40,432 bases of DNA from Cocleimonas sp. (GTDB lineage Bacteria > Pseudomonadota > Gammaproteobacteria > Thiotrichales > Thiotrichaceae). The stretch covers positions 1-40,432 of the forward strand of contig JAKIUW010000030.1 in NCBI GenBank assembly GCA_021647365.1, written 5' to 3'. The notes below the pieces were generated by a model. The model was given only the letters and a program-made list of their open reading frames with translations, was not told where the DNA came from and ran no database searches. Both the position numbers and the translations under genes were made by a program. Below, piece after piece: positions 8,200 to 16,579 of this stretch (positions are counted from its first letter, which is position 1; every line of letters starts with the position of its first letter).

Positions 8200-9186
8200 A
8201 GAGTCTTCCTCTTCTTTTTTTCTTGCATCTTTTAGCATTTTTTCGACACGTATGGCTGTTGCTTCTTTGGCTTCTTTAGCAAATTCCTCCAGAGAGATTG
8301 TTTTATTTAAACGAATGTCTCTTGGGCGTAATGTGTGACTGTAAGAGGGTACTTTTGAGAAGCCAGAAAGGAGTGATAATTCATCCACCAATCCTAAAAC
8401 TTGGTATGCCAAGAAAGGTGAATAAGCAAGCACCGCTATACCAATAGCAGGTAACCATTTTGAATGCACGGTCTTCACAATAAATGTGGCCAGTAATATA
8501 GGAATGATGAGGAATTTAGCCGAGTTTTTCAGCCAGCTACCTAAGCCATCAGAGGTAAAGAGGTAAGCCAAAAAGTGCCCGATATATTCAAAAACTTGGG
8601 GCACTAAAAAGATCAATGAAGCGATGCTTATGGCAGGTATAACTTCCCAGCGGTGGGTTGATAGCCGGCTGATACTCGCAATGAGAATACCAATGCCAAG
8701 CATGACCCATACAGAAGGTAAGACATTGCTTAGATACCAAAGAGGCTCTTTAACAACGGGTGTAGAAAGATAGCGATCCACAAAAAATAAGGCAACAGTC
8801 ACTACAAGTAAAAGTGCTGCCCAAATAGGGCTATTAAAAATACAGAAGAGACCACTGCAATCTTGGACGCGTGTTTCTTCTACTTTCATGTTGGTCGCTA
8901 ATAAGCGTGCTTTTAAACCGCTGATTTGAAAAGTGGTTGGTAAGCTAATTTCTACAGGTTCATTTCCGATTTTCTTTTTATTAACCTTCGTGCCGTTTTC
9001 ATCATTTAGGTTATGAATTTGGTATGTATCATTTTCATTTAAAATGACAAGGTGATGAGGCGAAATGGTGACATCTTGCAAAATAATATCATTGTCAAAT
9101 GCGCGCCCTATGGTAACGGGGAAGGAGTCGATTTTATGATAGCGATGTACGCCACGTTGGATCGTTTCAAGTATTACTTTTCCCAT
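8197..9186 (-). CDS. FHA-domain membrane protein
   Basis: The 329-residue protein begins with a forkhead-associated domain (about 1-95) with the key residues intact: GRAFDND (27-33), S42 and H45 (ISPHH), and NGTKVN (64-69). FHA domains bind phosphothreonine peptides. About five membrane segments follow (roughly 120-290) and a charged cytoplasmic tail. Its start overlaps the end of the secreted protease gene by 13 bp, with GGAG eight bases before the ATG, so the two are translationally coupled. This suggests the FHA side senses a cytosolic phosphorylation state while its partner protease acts outside. No Ser/Thr kinase is in the window. Confidence 0.8.
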   Translation of the reverse strand: MGKVILETIQRGVHRYHKIDSFPVTIGRAFDNDIILQDVTISPHHLVILNENDTYQIHNLNDENGTKVNKKKIGNEPVEISLPTTFQISGLKARLLATNMKVEETRVQDCSGLFCIFNSPIWAALLLVVTVALFFVDRYLSTPVVKEPLWYLSNVLPSVWVMLGIGILIASISRLSTHRWEVIPAISIASLIFLVPQVFEYIGHFLAYLFTSDGLGSWLKNSAKFLIIPILLATFIVKTVHSKWLPAIGIAVLAYSPFLAYQVLGLVDELSLLSGFSKVPSYSHTLRPRDIRLNKTISLEEFAKEAKEATAIRVEKMLKDARKKEEEDS

Positions 9187-10442
9187 TTGAACGTCTCCAA
9201 CATACGAGTGAATAGTTTTAAAGCAGTTTTTGAATCCGTGCCTGTGAAATCGAGATTAAACAGGAAACCTTTACTTTCTTTTCCTACCAGCGCTGTGGTG
9301 AACATCATATCGCTTAGTCCTTCGTACTTTATGTAGTCACGGCGACAAACTGTTGTTTTAAAATCCTGCGAAGCAATCTGAGTAAAGTCTGTATGGCATG
9401 AAAAATTAGTAACATCTCGTTTATTAGCGCGACTCCCAATAATACTATGATTTCTTTTTTCGTAATGACGATAGAAACGTGTAGGGCTGAGGTCCTTCGT
9501 TTGTAGCCATGTATAATCATAATTTATTGTGCCGATATTTAGAGATTCTGAGACATAAATATTATCTCTATTTGAGCAGGTTGTAAGGTATGAACGTAGC
9601 AAATCATCTTTTTTAGGTTTGCGGCTTGCATCCCAGCACAATATTGATTTATCCAGTCTCTCGGGGACGGTGATATTGCCAATGTGTTTACTACTCCACT
9701 TGTTATTCAGTATTTTGTTTACAATTTTTTTAGAGCTTTCGCGGATTTGTGCGGCACTGTGTGCAAAACGATCTGCAACCGGCTTATAGTTATTTTTTTC
9801 AAGACGATCAAGAATAACGGTTAAATACTTGGCTGCGACTAAAAAGCTAATATCATTTCCTGAGGTTGCTACGTTAACACCAATAACATGGCCTTCTTTG
9901 TTTAGTGTTGGTCCGCCACTCATGCCTTGATTCAAACTACCTGAAAATAAGATGTTGCCATCTTCTGCTTTGGTAAGAATGCCGTTGTTAGAACCCTTAA
10001 CAATGGTAAAGCCTAAGTCCATAGGATTGCCTAATGAAAATAGTGTCGCTCCCTTAGGTGGTAAAGCATCTATTGAAAGGGGTGTTCCCATCGGTTTTTT
10101 AGATTTAATAACCGCAAGGTCGTGGACAATATCAAAATCAATTAACTCTAAAGGGCCTTTTTTACCGTCGGTGGCAAGATACTCTAAACGAAAAAGATCA
10201 GGGTCATTAACGTATTCGCTGACAACGTGGTAGTTGGTAGCTAAAATATTATCTTTATTAACAACAAAGCCAGAGCCAATACTTGATTTGTCCCCAGTTT
10301 GTTTATTGATAACACGTATTTGGTAAACTGATTTTTCTACCGTGGAGTAGATACTGGTTGCTGCTATTTCGGCTTGTGCTTGTGTGCTAAGCAGTACGCT
10401 AAATAGGAGCAAAAAAAGTGTTGAAGATAATTTACTAAACAT
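9174..10442 (-). CDS. Secreted trypsin-like (S1 family) serine protease
   Basis: The 422-residue product has a clear signal peptide ending AQA-E near residue 24. The chymotrypsin fold carries an intact catalytic triad: H72 (ATNYHVV), D108 (DIVHDLAVI) and S175 (NQGMSGGP). Unlike DegP/HtrA there is no PDZ domain. Instead there is a C-terminal region of about 200 residues with four cysteines (in ILCWDA, TTCSNR, NFSCHT and TTVCRR) that could form disulfides, consistent with a periplasmic location. It precedes and overlaps the FHA membrane-protein gene. The substrate is unknown. The C-terminal region is not recognised. Confidence 0.85.
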   Translation of the reverse strand: MFSKLSSTLFLLLFSVLLSTQAQAEIAATSIYSTVEKSVYQIRVINKQTGDKSSIGSGFVVNKDNILATNYHVVSEYVNDPDLFRLEYLATDGKKGPLELIDFDIVHDLAVIKSKKPMGTPLSIDALPPKGATLFSLGNPMDLGFTIVKGSNNGILTKAEDGNILFSGSLNQGMSGGPTLNKEGHVIGVNVATSGNDISFLVAAKYLTVILDRLEKNNYKPVADRFAHSAAQIRESSKKIVNKILNNKWSSKHIGNITVPERLDKSILCWDASRKPKKDDLLRSYLTTCSNRDNIYVSESLNIGTINYDYTWLQTKDLSPTRFYRHYEKRNHSIIGSRANKRDVTNFSCHTDFTQIASQDFKTTVCRRDYIKYEGLSDMMFTTALVGKESKGFLFNLDFTGTDSKTALKLFTRMLETFKWEK

Positions 10443-10581
10443 TCCTTGTTTCTCGTTAGATCCATATTTGCCAAAGTTATTGAATACTTTGTAAGAAGCG
10501 CTTTAAGCACTAGAGGTTCATGAAGGTACGTGAACAATCTATATCATACCAGTTAAAGTGATCAATAATTGGTCAAGTGGA

Positions 10582-11643
10582 CTATTTTAGTCGCTGAAGT
10601 GCCCAATTAATGTGTTCTTGAACAACCTCGGATGAAGAGGCGTACTTTTCTTCAAGAGCCTCGATAATCATGGGGGAGGGAGGAGCATTTCCCAAGGCGA
10701 TAGCAATATTTCTTTGCCAGCGCTCAAAACCGATGCGTCGAATCGGCGAACCTTCCATGTTTTTTAAAAATTCCGTTTCAGTCCATGCGAATAATGTGAG
10801 TAGTTGGGCAGAGTCAAGATTATTGCGAACCGCAAAATCAGCCTGCTCAGCATCCGTTGCAAAACGATTCCAAGGGCAGACTAATTGGCAATCATCGCAA
10901 CCGTAAATACGGTTGCCGATTGCCTCCCGAAACTCTTCTGCAATAACACCTTTATGTTCAATAGTGAGATAGGAGATGCAACGACGTGCATCCAACTCAT
11001 AGGGTTTGATAATGGCTTTGGTGGGGCAAATATCGATACAAGCGACACAGTCACCACAGCGTTCTTCAGCAGGCTTAGAGGTTGTTAGAGGTAGGTTTGT
11101 ATAAATCTCACCTAAGAAAAACCACGAGCCAGCATCTTGGCTTAGCACATTTGTGTGCTTGCCCATCCAGCCTAGTCCTGCTTTTACCGCGATTGGCTTT
11201 TCCATCACAGGCGCACTATCTACAAATACACGGAATTGAAGATCAATGCCTTTTTCTGTTAGTGCATCTTGCAACCTTGTCGCCAACTTTTGCAAACGCT
11301 TGCGCATCATCTTGTGATAATCACGCCCCAGCGCATAACGAGAAATATATGCACGCTCAGGATGATTCAAAATCATAATGGGGTCATGGGTTTGTGGTGG
11401 ACGATAATTCATGCGTACACTAATGATGCTAATCGTTTCAGGTTCTAGCTCATCAGGTCGGGTGCGTTTATTGCCGTGGCGTTGCATCCATTCCATATCG
11501 CCGTGGAATTTTTTTCCCAGCCAGATCTTTAAATAGGTTTCTTCGCCTGATAAGTCGATATCACTTATTCCTAAGTCTTGAAAGCCAAGTTCCTCTGCCC
11601 AGCTTTTCAGCTCTTTTTGAGTGATATGAATGTTGCTTGTCAT
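10582..11643 (-). CDS. queG: Epoxyqueuosine reductase QueG
   Basis: QueG reduces epoxyqueuosine to queuosine in the wobble position of GUN tRNAs, using cobalamin and two [4Fe-4S] clusters. The 353-residue protein shows the catalytic Asp in FVDSAPVMEK (D142), one cluster motif at C196, C199, C202 and C206 (CGDCVACIDICP), a further conserved C222, and C249, C252 and C256 (CDDCQLVCPW). A C-terminal HEAT-like tail ends the protein. I chose the ATG at 11643. An in-frame GTG at 11658 lies inside a dispersed-repeat arm and would add five residues. The repeat's G-run sits about 12 nt upstream of the ATG, and no better ribosome site is visible. Confidence 0.93.
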   Translation of the reverse strand: MTSNIHITQKELKSWAEELGFQDLGISDIDLSGEETYLKIWLGKKFHGDMEWMQRHGNKRTRPDELEPETISIISVRMNYRPPQTHDPIMILNHPERAYISRYALGRDYHKMMRKRLQKLATRLQDALTEKGIDLQFRVFVDSAPVMEKPIAVKAGLGWMGKHTNVLSQDAGSWFFLGEIYTNLPLTTSKPAEERCGDCVACIDICPTKAIIKPYELDARRCISYLTIEHKGVIAEEFREAIGNRIYGCDDCQLVCPWNRFATDAEQADFAVRNNLDSAQLLTLFAWTETEFLKNMEGSPIRRIGFERWQRNIAIALGNAPPSPMIIEALEEKYASSSEVVQEHINWALQRLK

Positions 11644-11651
11644 TATATGAA

Positions 11652-11716
11652 GTGACACCCCCCTAGTTTTACATGGTTATTGTGAATACATCATGTAAAA
11701 CTAGGGGGGTGTGCTT
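11652..11716. repeat. Dispersed repeat, inverted pair (CTAG subtype)
   Basis: Arms 11655-11675 and 11692-11712 are complementary over 21 nt with a 16-nt loop. The right arm encodes the end of the DUF3144 gene, and the left arm lies in the queG leader. Both arms carry the CTAG core. Confidence 0.93.
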
Positions 11717-11921
11717 TTAAATGTATTATTTCATCTTTTACTTCTGCCATTTCTTTTCCACTTTTGAAATTTGCGGCGCTTATCCAAGCATTAAATCGGC
11801 TTGCAGAATATAAAAACGAGGCGCTAACATCCGCTGCATTGGATTTTTCGCTTATTTGCTTATTGGCCAAATCGATATATTCATCTGCTCTATCGTAAAA
11901 CTTATCGTCTGTATCTGACAT
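11691..11921 (-). CDS. DUF3144-family protein with repeat-encoded end
   Basis: The 76-residue protein matches DUF3144 in its FYDRADEYIDLANKQ opening and its SASFLYSASRFNAWISA core. The function of the family is unknown. The last seven residues, AHPPSFT, and the TGA stop are encoded by the right arm of the dispersed-repeat pair. From memory, relatives continue after the EKEE-like helix with about 15-20 more residues, so the C terminus may have been replaced when the repeat arrived. A strong ribosome site (AAGGAAGA) precedes the ATG. The gene lies between M48 protease and queG genes, all on the minus strand. Confidence 0.75.
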   Translation of the reverse strand: MSDTDDKFYDRADEYIDLANKQISEKSNAADVSASFLYSASRFNAWISAANFKSGKEMAEVKDEIIHLKAHPPSFT

Positions 11922-11955
11922 TATTCTTCCTTGATATATTTAATGGTTACACAGG

Positions 11956-11987
11956 CATCATGTAAAAGTGGGTGGGGGGGTGTGCAT
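11956..11987. repeat. Dispersed repeat, single unit (variant G-run)
   Basis: This copy has an extra GTGG in the G-run (GTGGGTGGGGGGGTGTGC). It lies 12 nt beyond the M48 protease stop and upstream of the DUF3144 start. Confidence 0.9.
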
Positions 11988-11999
11988 CTATGGTTACTA

Positions 12000-13136
12000 C
12001 TACTCTTCAAGCACAATATCACAGGTAGTCATGCCTTTTTTAAAGCACTCGCTATACTGCCTTGCAATCTCTACACGTTGTTCAGTGGGAGGATGAGAGG
12101 ATAGGTAATCTAAAATTGTTTTTTCATCTTCCTTTACTGCTTTTTTATCTTCTTCGGTTTTTGTCTTAGAATCTGAATCAAGTTCTTCCATATACTCAGT
12201 CATTCTATTCATAATTGTCGAAAAAGAAATAGGGTTAATTTTAGCAACAAGCATGTGCTCAAAGGCGTATAAGTCTGCTTCAGATTCATGATCGCGTGCA
12301 TAATTGCTACTAAGCATTAACGAACCTAAACCTAGCCCCATATCCGCAAGTCCATTGCTGTCACCTGTTACGACCATCACAATAACGGTAACAAATGTGC
12401 CTTCAATAACCATTTCTAAGGTATGACGACGCACGACATGGCCCATTTCATGAAGCAGTACAGAGTCTATCTCGTCTTGGCTTTTGCTGAGTTCGACAAA
12501 TTTATCCGTTAAGATAATGTCACCCGAAGGCAAGGCAAAGGCATTAGGAATACCATCGCTACCATCATCCCATGCACGAAAATGTAGCTTGTACACTATT
12601 TCGCTATCTTCCCCTGCACTGAGTGGTGCGATCTTTGTTTTGAAATGCTCGCGTATTCGATCTTGCCTTTCAGCATCAAGCTGGCTTTTATCAAAGATGT
12701 ATTTATCTAAAAATTTAAGCGTATTGCTTGCGATAAGTTGATTGGTTTCATGCGGTAGTGCGTGGGCTATTTTCTCGCTTCCCCACGGTAAACCCCATTT
12801 AAAGAAAGCAACCGTAGATAACACGGTGACAGCTAGTGCAGTAACAACCCAGCCCATATTGGTTTCTATGCGATGCAAAATACCATTTGCGCTAGAATGC
12901 TGATTAAATAGCATGTCGATAGCATTATTATCACTTGTAGCAAATATTGAACCATCTTCTAAGGTGATTTTGCGTTCGACATTACCCAAACGATCGCTAA
13001 TTTTTAACGTGTCTAGCGCGCCTGCATAGTTAGCACCATCTTGCACATCAATAAAAAATGAAACGCCATCGGCGCTACGGAGTGTCGCATCAGATTGTGC
13101 GGCACTCCCTTGCGCATGCCATTTGCCATTGATCAT
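12000..13136 (-). CDS. M48-family membrane-anchored metalloprotease
   Basis: The 378-residue protein has a zincin motif HEMGH (H229, E230, H233) and the third ligand in HESEAD (E286). A membrane segment (about 96-113) separates an N-terminal beta-rich domain, not otherwise recognised, from the protease domain, followed by an acidic helical region and a conserved YLSSHPPTEQRVE end typical of the YggG/LoiP side of the family. It probably degrades or clips proteins at the inner membrane or in the periplasm. It follows the DUF898 gene by only 3 bp with a likely ribosome site at the junction, so the two are probably one operon. A repeat unit follows the stop. Confidence 0.87.
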   Translation of the reverse strand: MINGKWHAQGSAAQSDATLRSADGVSFFIDVQDGANYAGALDTLKISDRLGNVERKITLEDGSIFATSDNNAIDMLFNQHSSANGILHRIETNMGWVVTALAVTVLSTVAFFKWGLPWGSEKIAHALPHETNQLIASNTLKFLDKYIFDKSQLDAERQDRIREHFKTKIAPLSAGEDSEIVYKLHFRAWDDGSDGIPNAFALPSGDIILTDKFVELSKSQDEIDSVLLHEMGHVVRRHTLEMVIEGTFVTVIVMVVTGDSNGLADMGLGLGSLMLSSNYARDHESEADLYAFEHMLVAKINPISFSTIMNRMTEYMEELDSDSKTKTEEDKKAVKEDEKTILDYLSSHPPTEQRVEIARQYSECFKKGMTTCDIVLEE

Positions 13137-13139
13137 AGA

Positions 13140-14318
13140 CTAGAATCCTAGCCCTACATCAACATCAAATGCATCACCGATTTGATCGCCCAATGCAGAG
13201 CCTTCTTTCACTTTTTGCGTGAGGTATGCATTAAAACCTTCATCAGTGCTGACTTGAGTGTTTTCTAACATCAATCGAGCCAATCTAACTTTTGCCCATG
13301 GAAATGCTAAGCCTAAGGTAAAAATAATTGCAAGGAAGTTTGTGATCATGACATAAGCTAAAGGCTTGGCTTTTAATGTCGACTTGAACGTTATTTTTTC
13401 ATCTAATGTTGTATTTTCAAAAACATAGGTACGCTGTCTTGTAAGTGAATATGCCAAAACTAGCATCGAAGCGATGATGAAAAGTAGATAACCTAGAGCC
13501 ATTACCACGCCCATCATTCCACCCATGACTTGTTGCATTGCTGCAGGGTCTTTTTGTACGCTCATCATTGTTTTCATTCCATCCATACCAACAGTGAAAT
13601 ATAGTATTGCTCCTAGTAAAGCATAAACACCGATAAAAGCTAACAACCCGAGACCAAATGTTTTTAATAAAATGTTTACAAATTTTCTTGTTACAACTTT
13701 AGTAGTAAATTCGCCTTGTCCATAACGAGTACCATTGATTATATAGCTTGTATTTCTTTTCTTCATATACGCATAGGCAAAAATTCCTAAAGCAATAACT
13801 ATGAGCATAATGAGAATTCCGACAATCAAACCTCCTCCAATAAACCCCATCAACATCATGAAGCCTAAAGCTAGTCCGCCATAAATAACAACAAACAACA
13901 AGATAGGAAGTACAAGAAAATTAAGGTAAGACCCTGGGAGTTCTCCTGAAAAGCCAAAACGTACATTGCTGTAGCTTGTCATACGCATATTAAATTTTAG
14001 ACTTCGCCAAATAATCCAAGGGAGCGCTAGCATGAAAATAACAGCAACAATCAAGCCCCCCGTTGGGAATACTTGTCCTATAACAACATAAGCAATAAAC
14101 AACGCCATCCCTATAAGGTAGCCAATAAATAATTGTTTACCTGTTGCATGGTATTCAAAATTTCTACCTTCAAGTGTGCTGTTTGCATAAAAGTAACGAT
14201 TATTACGAACCTTTGCCCATGGGTAATAAAGTCCCAATGTCACAATGGTTAACAGTACATTGACGATCCAAATCTTAAAATACTCCATTCCAGAGCCTTC
14301 AAAGCTTAATGCTTTCAT
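13140..14318 (-). CDS. DUF898 (YjgN-like) polytopic membrane protein
   Basis: The 392-residue protein has two homologous halves, each with the DUF898 signature LYYPWAKVRNNRY (about 29-41) and FPWAKVRLARL (in the C-terminal half). It has about eight to ten membrane segments, including a long Gly/Ile-rich pair. The family is of unknown function and is sometimes found next to M48 proteases, as here. AGGAGA before the ATG supports the start. The linkage suggests the protease acts on, or is regulated by, this membrane protein, but that is inference. Confidence 0.85.
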   Translation of the reverse strand: MKALSFEGSGMEYFKIWIVNVLLTIVTLGLYYPWAKVRNNRYFYANSTLEGRNFEYHATGKQLFIGYLIGMALFIAYVVIGQVFPTGGLIVAVIFMLALPWIIWRSLKFNMRMTSYSNVRFGFSGELPGSYLNFLVLPILLFVVIYGGLALGFMMLMGFIGGGLIVGILIMLIVIALGIFAYAYMKKRNTSYIINGTRYGQGEFTTKVVTRKFVNILLKTFGLGLLAFIGVYALLGAILYFTVGMDGMKTMMSVQKDPAAMQQVMGGMMGVVMALGYLLFIIASMLVLAYSLTRQRTYVFENTTLDEKITFKSTLKAKPLAYVMITNFLAIIFTLGLAFPWAKVRLARLMLENTQVSTDEGFNAYLTQKVKEGSALGDQIGDAFDVDVGLGF

Positions 14319-14488
14319 ACTTTCTCCTAGTCTTGTTTAATTTTTATTGGCGGCAAGGGTATCATAATTTTTATCTATTCGCCCAACTTGCGACTATTGG
14401 CGTAGTGCTTATTGTTTGGGTGTTTGAAGATTGAAAAAATTATTCACGAGCATGATTTAATCTCTGCAATGTTTTACATACTTAACGC

Positions 14489-14519
14489 TTGACAAAAAAA
14501 AGCTAAACCGCTCTAATAC
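14489..14519 (+). promoter_or_regulatory. Sigma-70-type promoter of tRNA-Phe
   Basis: TTGACA (14489-14494) and TAATAC (14514-14519) are separated by 19 nt, or 18 nt if CTAATA is used as the -10. The GC-rich GCACCTCGC downstream resembles a stringent-control discriminator. It lies about 40 nt before the tRNA. Confidence 0.6.
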
Positions 14520-14559
14520 GCACCTCGCTAAGGAAGCCCTTTCTGGACTTCATAAAAAT

Positions 14560-14635
14560 GGCCCGATAGCTCAGTCGGTAGAGCAGAGGATTGAAAATCC
14601 TCGTGTCCCTGGTTCGATTCCGGGTCGGGCCACCA
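14560..14635 (+). tRNA. tRNA-Phe (anticodon GAA)
   Basis: The 76-nt cloverleaf has the acceptor arms GGCCCGA/TCGGGCC, a D-arm with AGCTCAGTCGGTAGAGC, an anticodon stem GAGGA/TCCTC with loop TTGAAAA (anticodon GAA at 14593-14595), and a T-arm with GGTTCGATTCC. The CCA end is encoded. It is a single gene with its own promoter. Confidence 0.97.
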
Positions 14636-14765
14636 TTTTGACAAACCCACTCCGTACTAACTCCATAATATTTCCCTGCTATTTTTATTTTCCGTCTTTC
14701 ATTGTTTTCTTTTTGTATCATTGTTTAGTATGATGCTAGCATCGAATCGCTACGGAAAACCCAAC

Positions 14766-15722
14766 ATGAAGCTTGTTTTAAAACCATCGTTACTATTCAT
14801 TACATTACTGTTTATTAGCACCACTGCCTTTGCAAAAGATGTAACAGGCATTATGGACAAGTTTGAGGCGCAAAAACTGGCAGAACATACATGGGGTATA
14901 TTTGGCCCACTCACAGCGCCAAACCCTGAAAACAAAGGATTTATGAATAATCCTGTATTTGTTATTAGCGATAAAAGTGTTGTTGTTATTGACCCAGGTT
15001 CAAGTGTGCAAGTGGGTCGTGCATTACTTGCAAAAATTCGTAAACAAACCGACAAACCTATTACTCATGTATTTAATAGCCATGTGCATGGTGATCACTG
15101 GTTAGCCAACCAAGCTTTTTTTGAAGAGAATTCTGAGGTTAAAATCTATGCACATCCAATCATGATTGAGGAGGCTAAAGGAGGTGAGGCCGAAAGTTGG
15201 ATAGGTTTAATGAAAACATTAACCGAGGGAGCTACTGAAGGAACGACAGCAACCATCCCAACAATTGCGTTAGAAGATCAACAAGAAATTAAAATAGATA
15301 ACATCACCATAAAAGCACATTTGAATAAGCTTGCGCACACCAAGACTGATGCCATGTATGAAATTGTTGAAGATAAGGTTCTAGTCACAGGGGACAATAC
15401 TTTTAGTAAACGTATGCCACGTCTTGATGACGGTAGTTATGTGGGTAATATGATGGCGATGGATGTGGCGTTAGCTTTGGATATTAAAGTCGTTGTACCT
15501 GGTCATGGCCCCGCAGGAGGCAAAGAAGTATTAACGGACTTCCGTGAGTTTTTATACACGATTTACGATACCAGTAAAAAATTGCTAGATGATGATATGG
15601 AATCGTTTGAAATGAAACCAATCATTGTGAAGAAATTAGAAAAATATCAAAAGTGGGAAAACTTTGATGGCGCTATCGGAAAACTAATTAGCGTTGCAGT
15701 ACTTGAGGCTGAAAACGAATAG
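14766..15722 (+). CDS. Periplasmic metallo-beta-lactamase-fold hydrolase
   Basis: The 318-residue product starts with a signal peptide (MKLVLKPSLLFITLLF to about AFA-K). The MBL zinc motif HVHGDH is in FNSHVHGDHWLAN; further ligand candidates are D in VTGDNTF and H in VVPGHGPAGG. This resembles the MBL-fold proteins associated with quinoprotein or sulfur-oxidation systems, but no such partner is next to it, so the substrate is not assigned. I chose the ATG at 14766 because it starts directly at the signal peptide; an upstream ATG at 14721 would add 15 residues without a ribosome site. The following tail has no tandem partner. Confidence 0.82.
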   Translation: MKLVLKPSLLFITLLFISTTAFAKDVTGIMDKFEAQKLAEHTWGIFGPLTAPNPENKGFMNNPVFVISDKSVVVIDPGSSVQVGRALLAKIRKQTDKPITHVFNSHVHGDHWLANQAFFEENSEVKIYAHPIMIEEAKGGEAESWIGLMKTLTEGATEGTTATIPTIALEDQQEIKIDNITIKAHLNKLAHTKTDAMYEIVEDKVLVTGDNTFSKRMPRLDDGSYVGNMMAMDVALALDIKVVVPGHGPAGGKEVLTDFREFLYTIYDTSKKLLDDDMESFEMKPIIVKKLEKYQKWENFDGAIGKLISVAVLEAENE

Positions 15723-15753
15723 CAACTAAAAACAGTAACTGCTGATAAAGCAG

Positions 15754-15782
15754 AAGTACACCCCCCAACTTTTACATGATGA
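15754..15782. repeat. Dispersed repeat, single unit (C-run form)
   Basis: The unit reads AAGTACACCCCCCAACTTTT then ACATGATGA, with two substitutions from consensus. It lies in the convergent gap between the MBL gene and fpr, 31 nt after the MBL stop. Confidence 0.88.
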
Positions 15783-15795
15783 ATTAAGGTATCAG

Positions 15796-16563
15796 TTAGA
15801 AATACTGCTCCGCAGAAACATGCCCAGGCTTATGGTTTAAATGCCTATCCATTTCACGTTGTTCTTTTAAAATGGCTTTGCTGTCTTTAAGCATTCCGCT
15901 ATTGCCACACAGCATCACATGCGAATCTTCTTTATTGATTTTTAAGTTTGCTTTTTTTTCTAAATCACCATCTTCAATTAAAGCAGGAATACGTCCTTTG
16001 AGTGCACCTTCATGCTCTTCTCGACTCACTACAGGAATGAACTGGAACTTATCGGGATGTTCTATCGCGAATTGTTGAATAAGCTCTGCATAACAAAGCT
16101 CATTCGCATAAGGGACGGCATGTACTAAAATGATCTTTTCAAAACGCTCCCATGCATCTGCTGTTTTTAGCATAGAAAGATACGGTCCAATACCTGTGCC
16201 TGTTGAGAACATCCAAAGGTTTTTTACATCTTTTGGTATTTGGGATAATACGAAAAAGCCTACACAGGGCTGGGCAATTTCAACCGTATCTCCAGCCTTT
16301 AATGCAGCTAGCCCATTTGAGACTTTACCATCGGGCACGGTATTAAAATAAACCTCGCCATATTTTTCATCTGGTGAATTGATGAAAGAATAGGGGTTGG
16401 CAAACTTCTCTAACTTTCCCTCATCGCCAATAGCTTCTATTTGCAAGCGCGCAAACTGCCCCGCTTGAAATGGCAACAACTCAGCTTCAAAGATCAACGC
16501 ATAATGTCGATCTGTGAGTTTTCGGTTTTCAATAACCTTTGCTGTTATCCAATTTGTTGCCAT
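15796..16563 (-). CDS. fpr: Ferredoxin/flavodoxin-NADP+ reductase
   Basis: The 255-residue protein is an FNR of the bacterial Fpr type, moving electrons between NADPH and ferredoxin or flavodoxin through FAD. It has the FAD domain with NPYSFINSP, the NADP domain with STGTGIGPYLSML, and the C-terminal HVSAEQYF, whose final aromatic residue stacks on the flavin in this class. In most relatives the FAD motif reads RxYS; here the first position is Asn, which is notable. Fpr enzymes feed Fe-S repair, redox enzymes and oxidative-stress defence. It lies just upstream in the minus-strand series after yggX and mutY and separated from yggX by 16 bp. Confidence 0.92.
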   Translation of the reverse strand: MATNWITAKVIENRKLTDRHYALIFEAELLPFQAGQFARLQIEAIGDEGKLEKFANPYSFINSPDEKYGEVYFNTVPDGKVSNGLAALKAGDTVEIAQPCVGFFVLSQIPKDVKNLWMFSTGTGIGPYLSMLKTADAWERFEKIILVHAVPYANELCYAELIQQFAIEHPDKFQFIPVVSREEHEGALKGRIPALIEDGDLEKKANLKINKEDSHVMLCGNSGMLKDSKAILKEQREMDRHLNHKPGHVSAEQYF

Positions 16564-16579
16564 AGCTTAATTATGAGCC

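Noticed and set aside
14503..14721. A minus-strand open frame over the tRNA region
   Set aside because: It runs antisense through the tRNA-Phe gene. Such frames over tRNAs are commonly mis-annotated as proteins.
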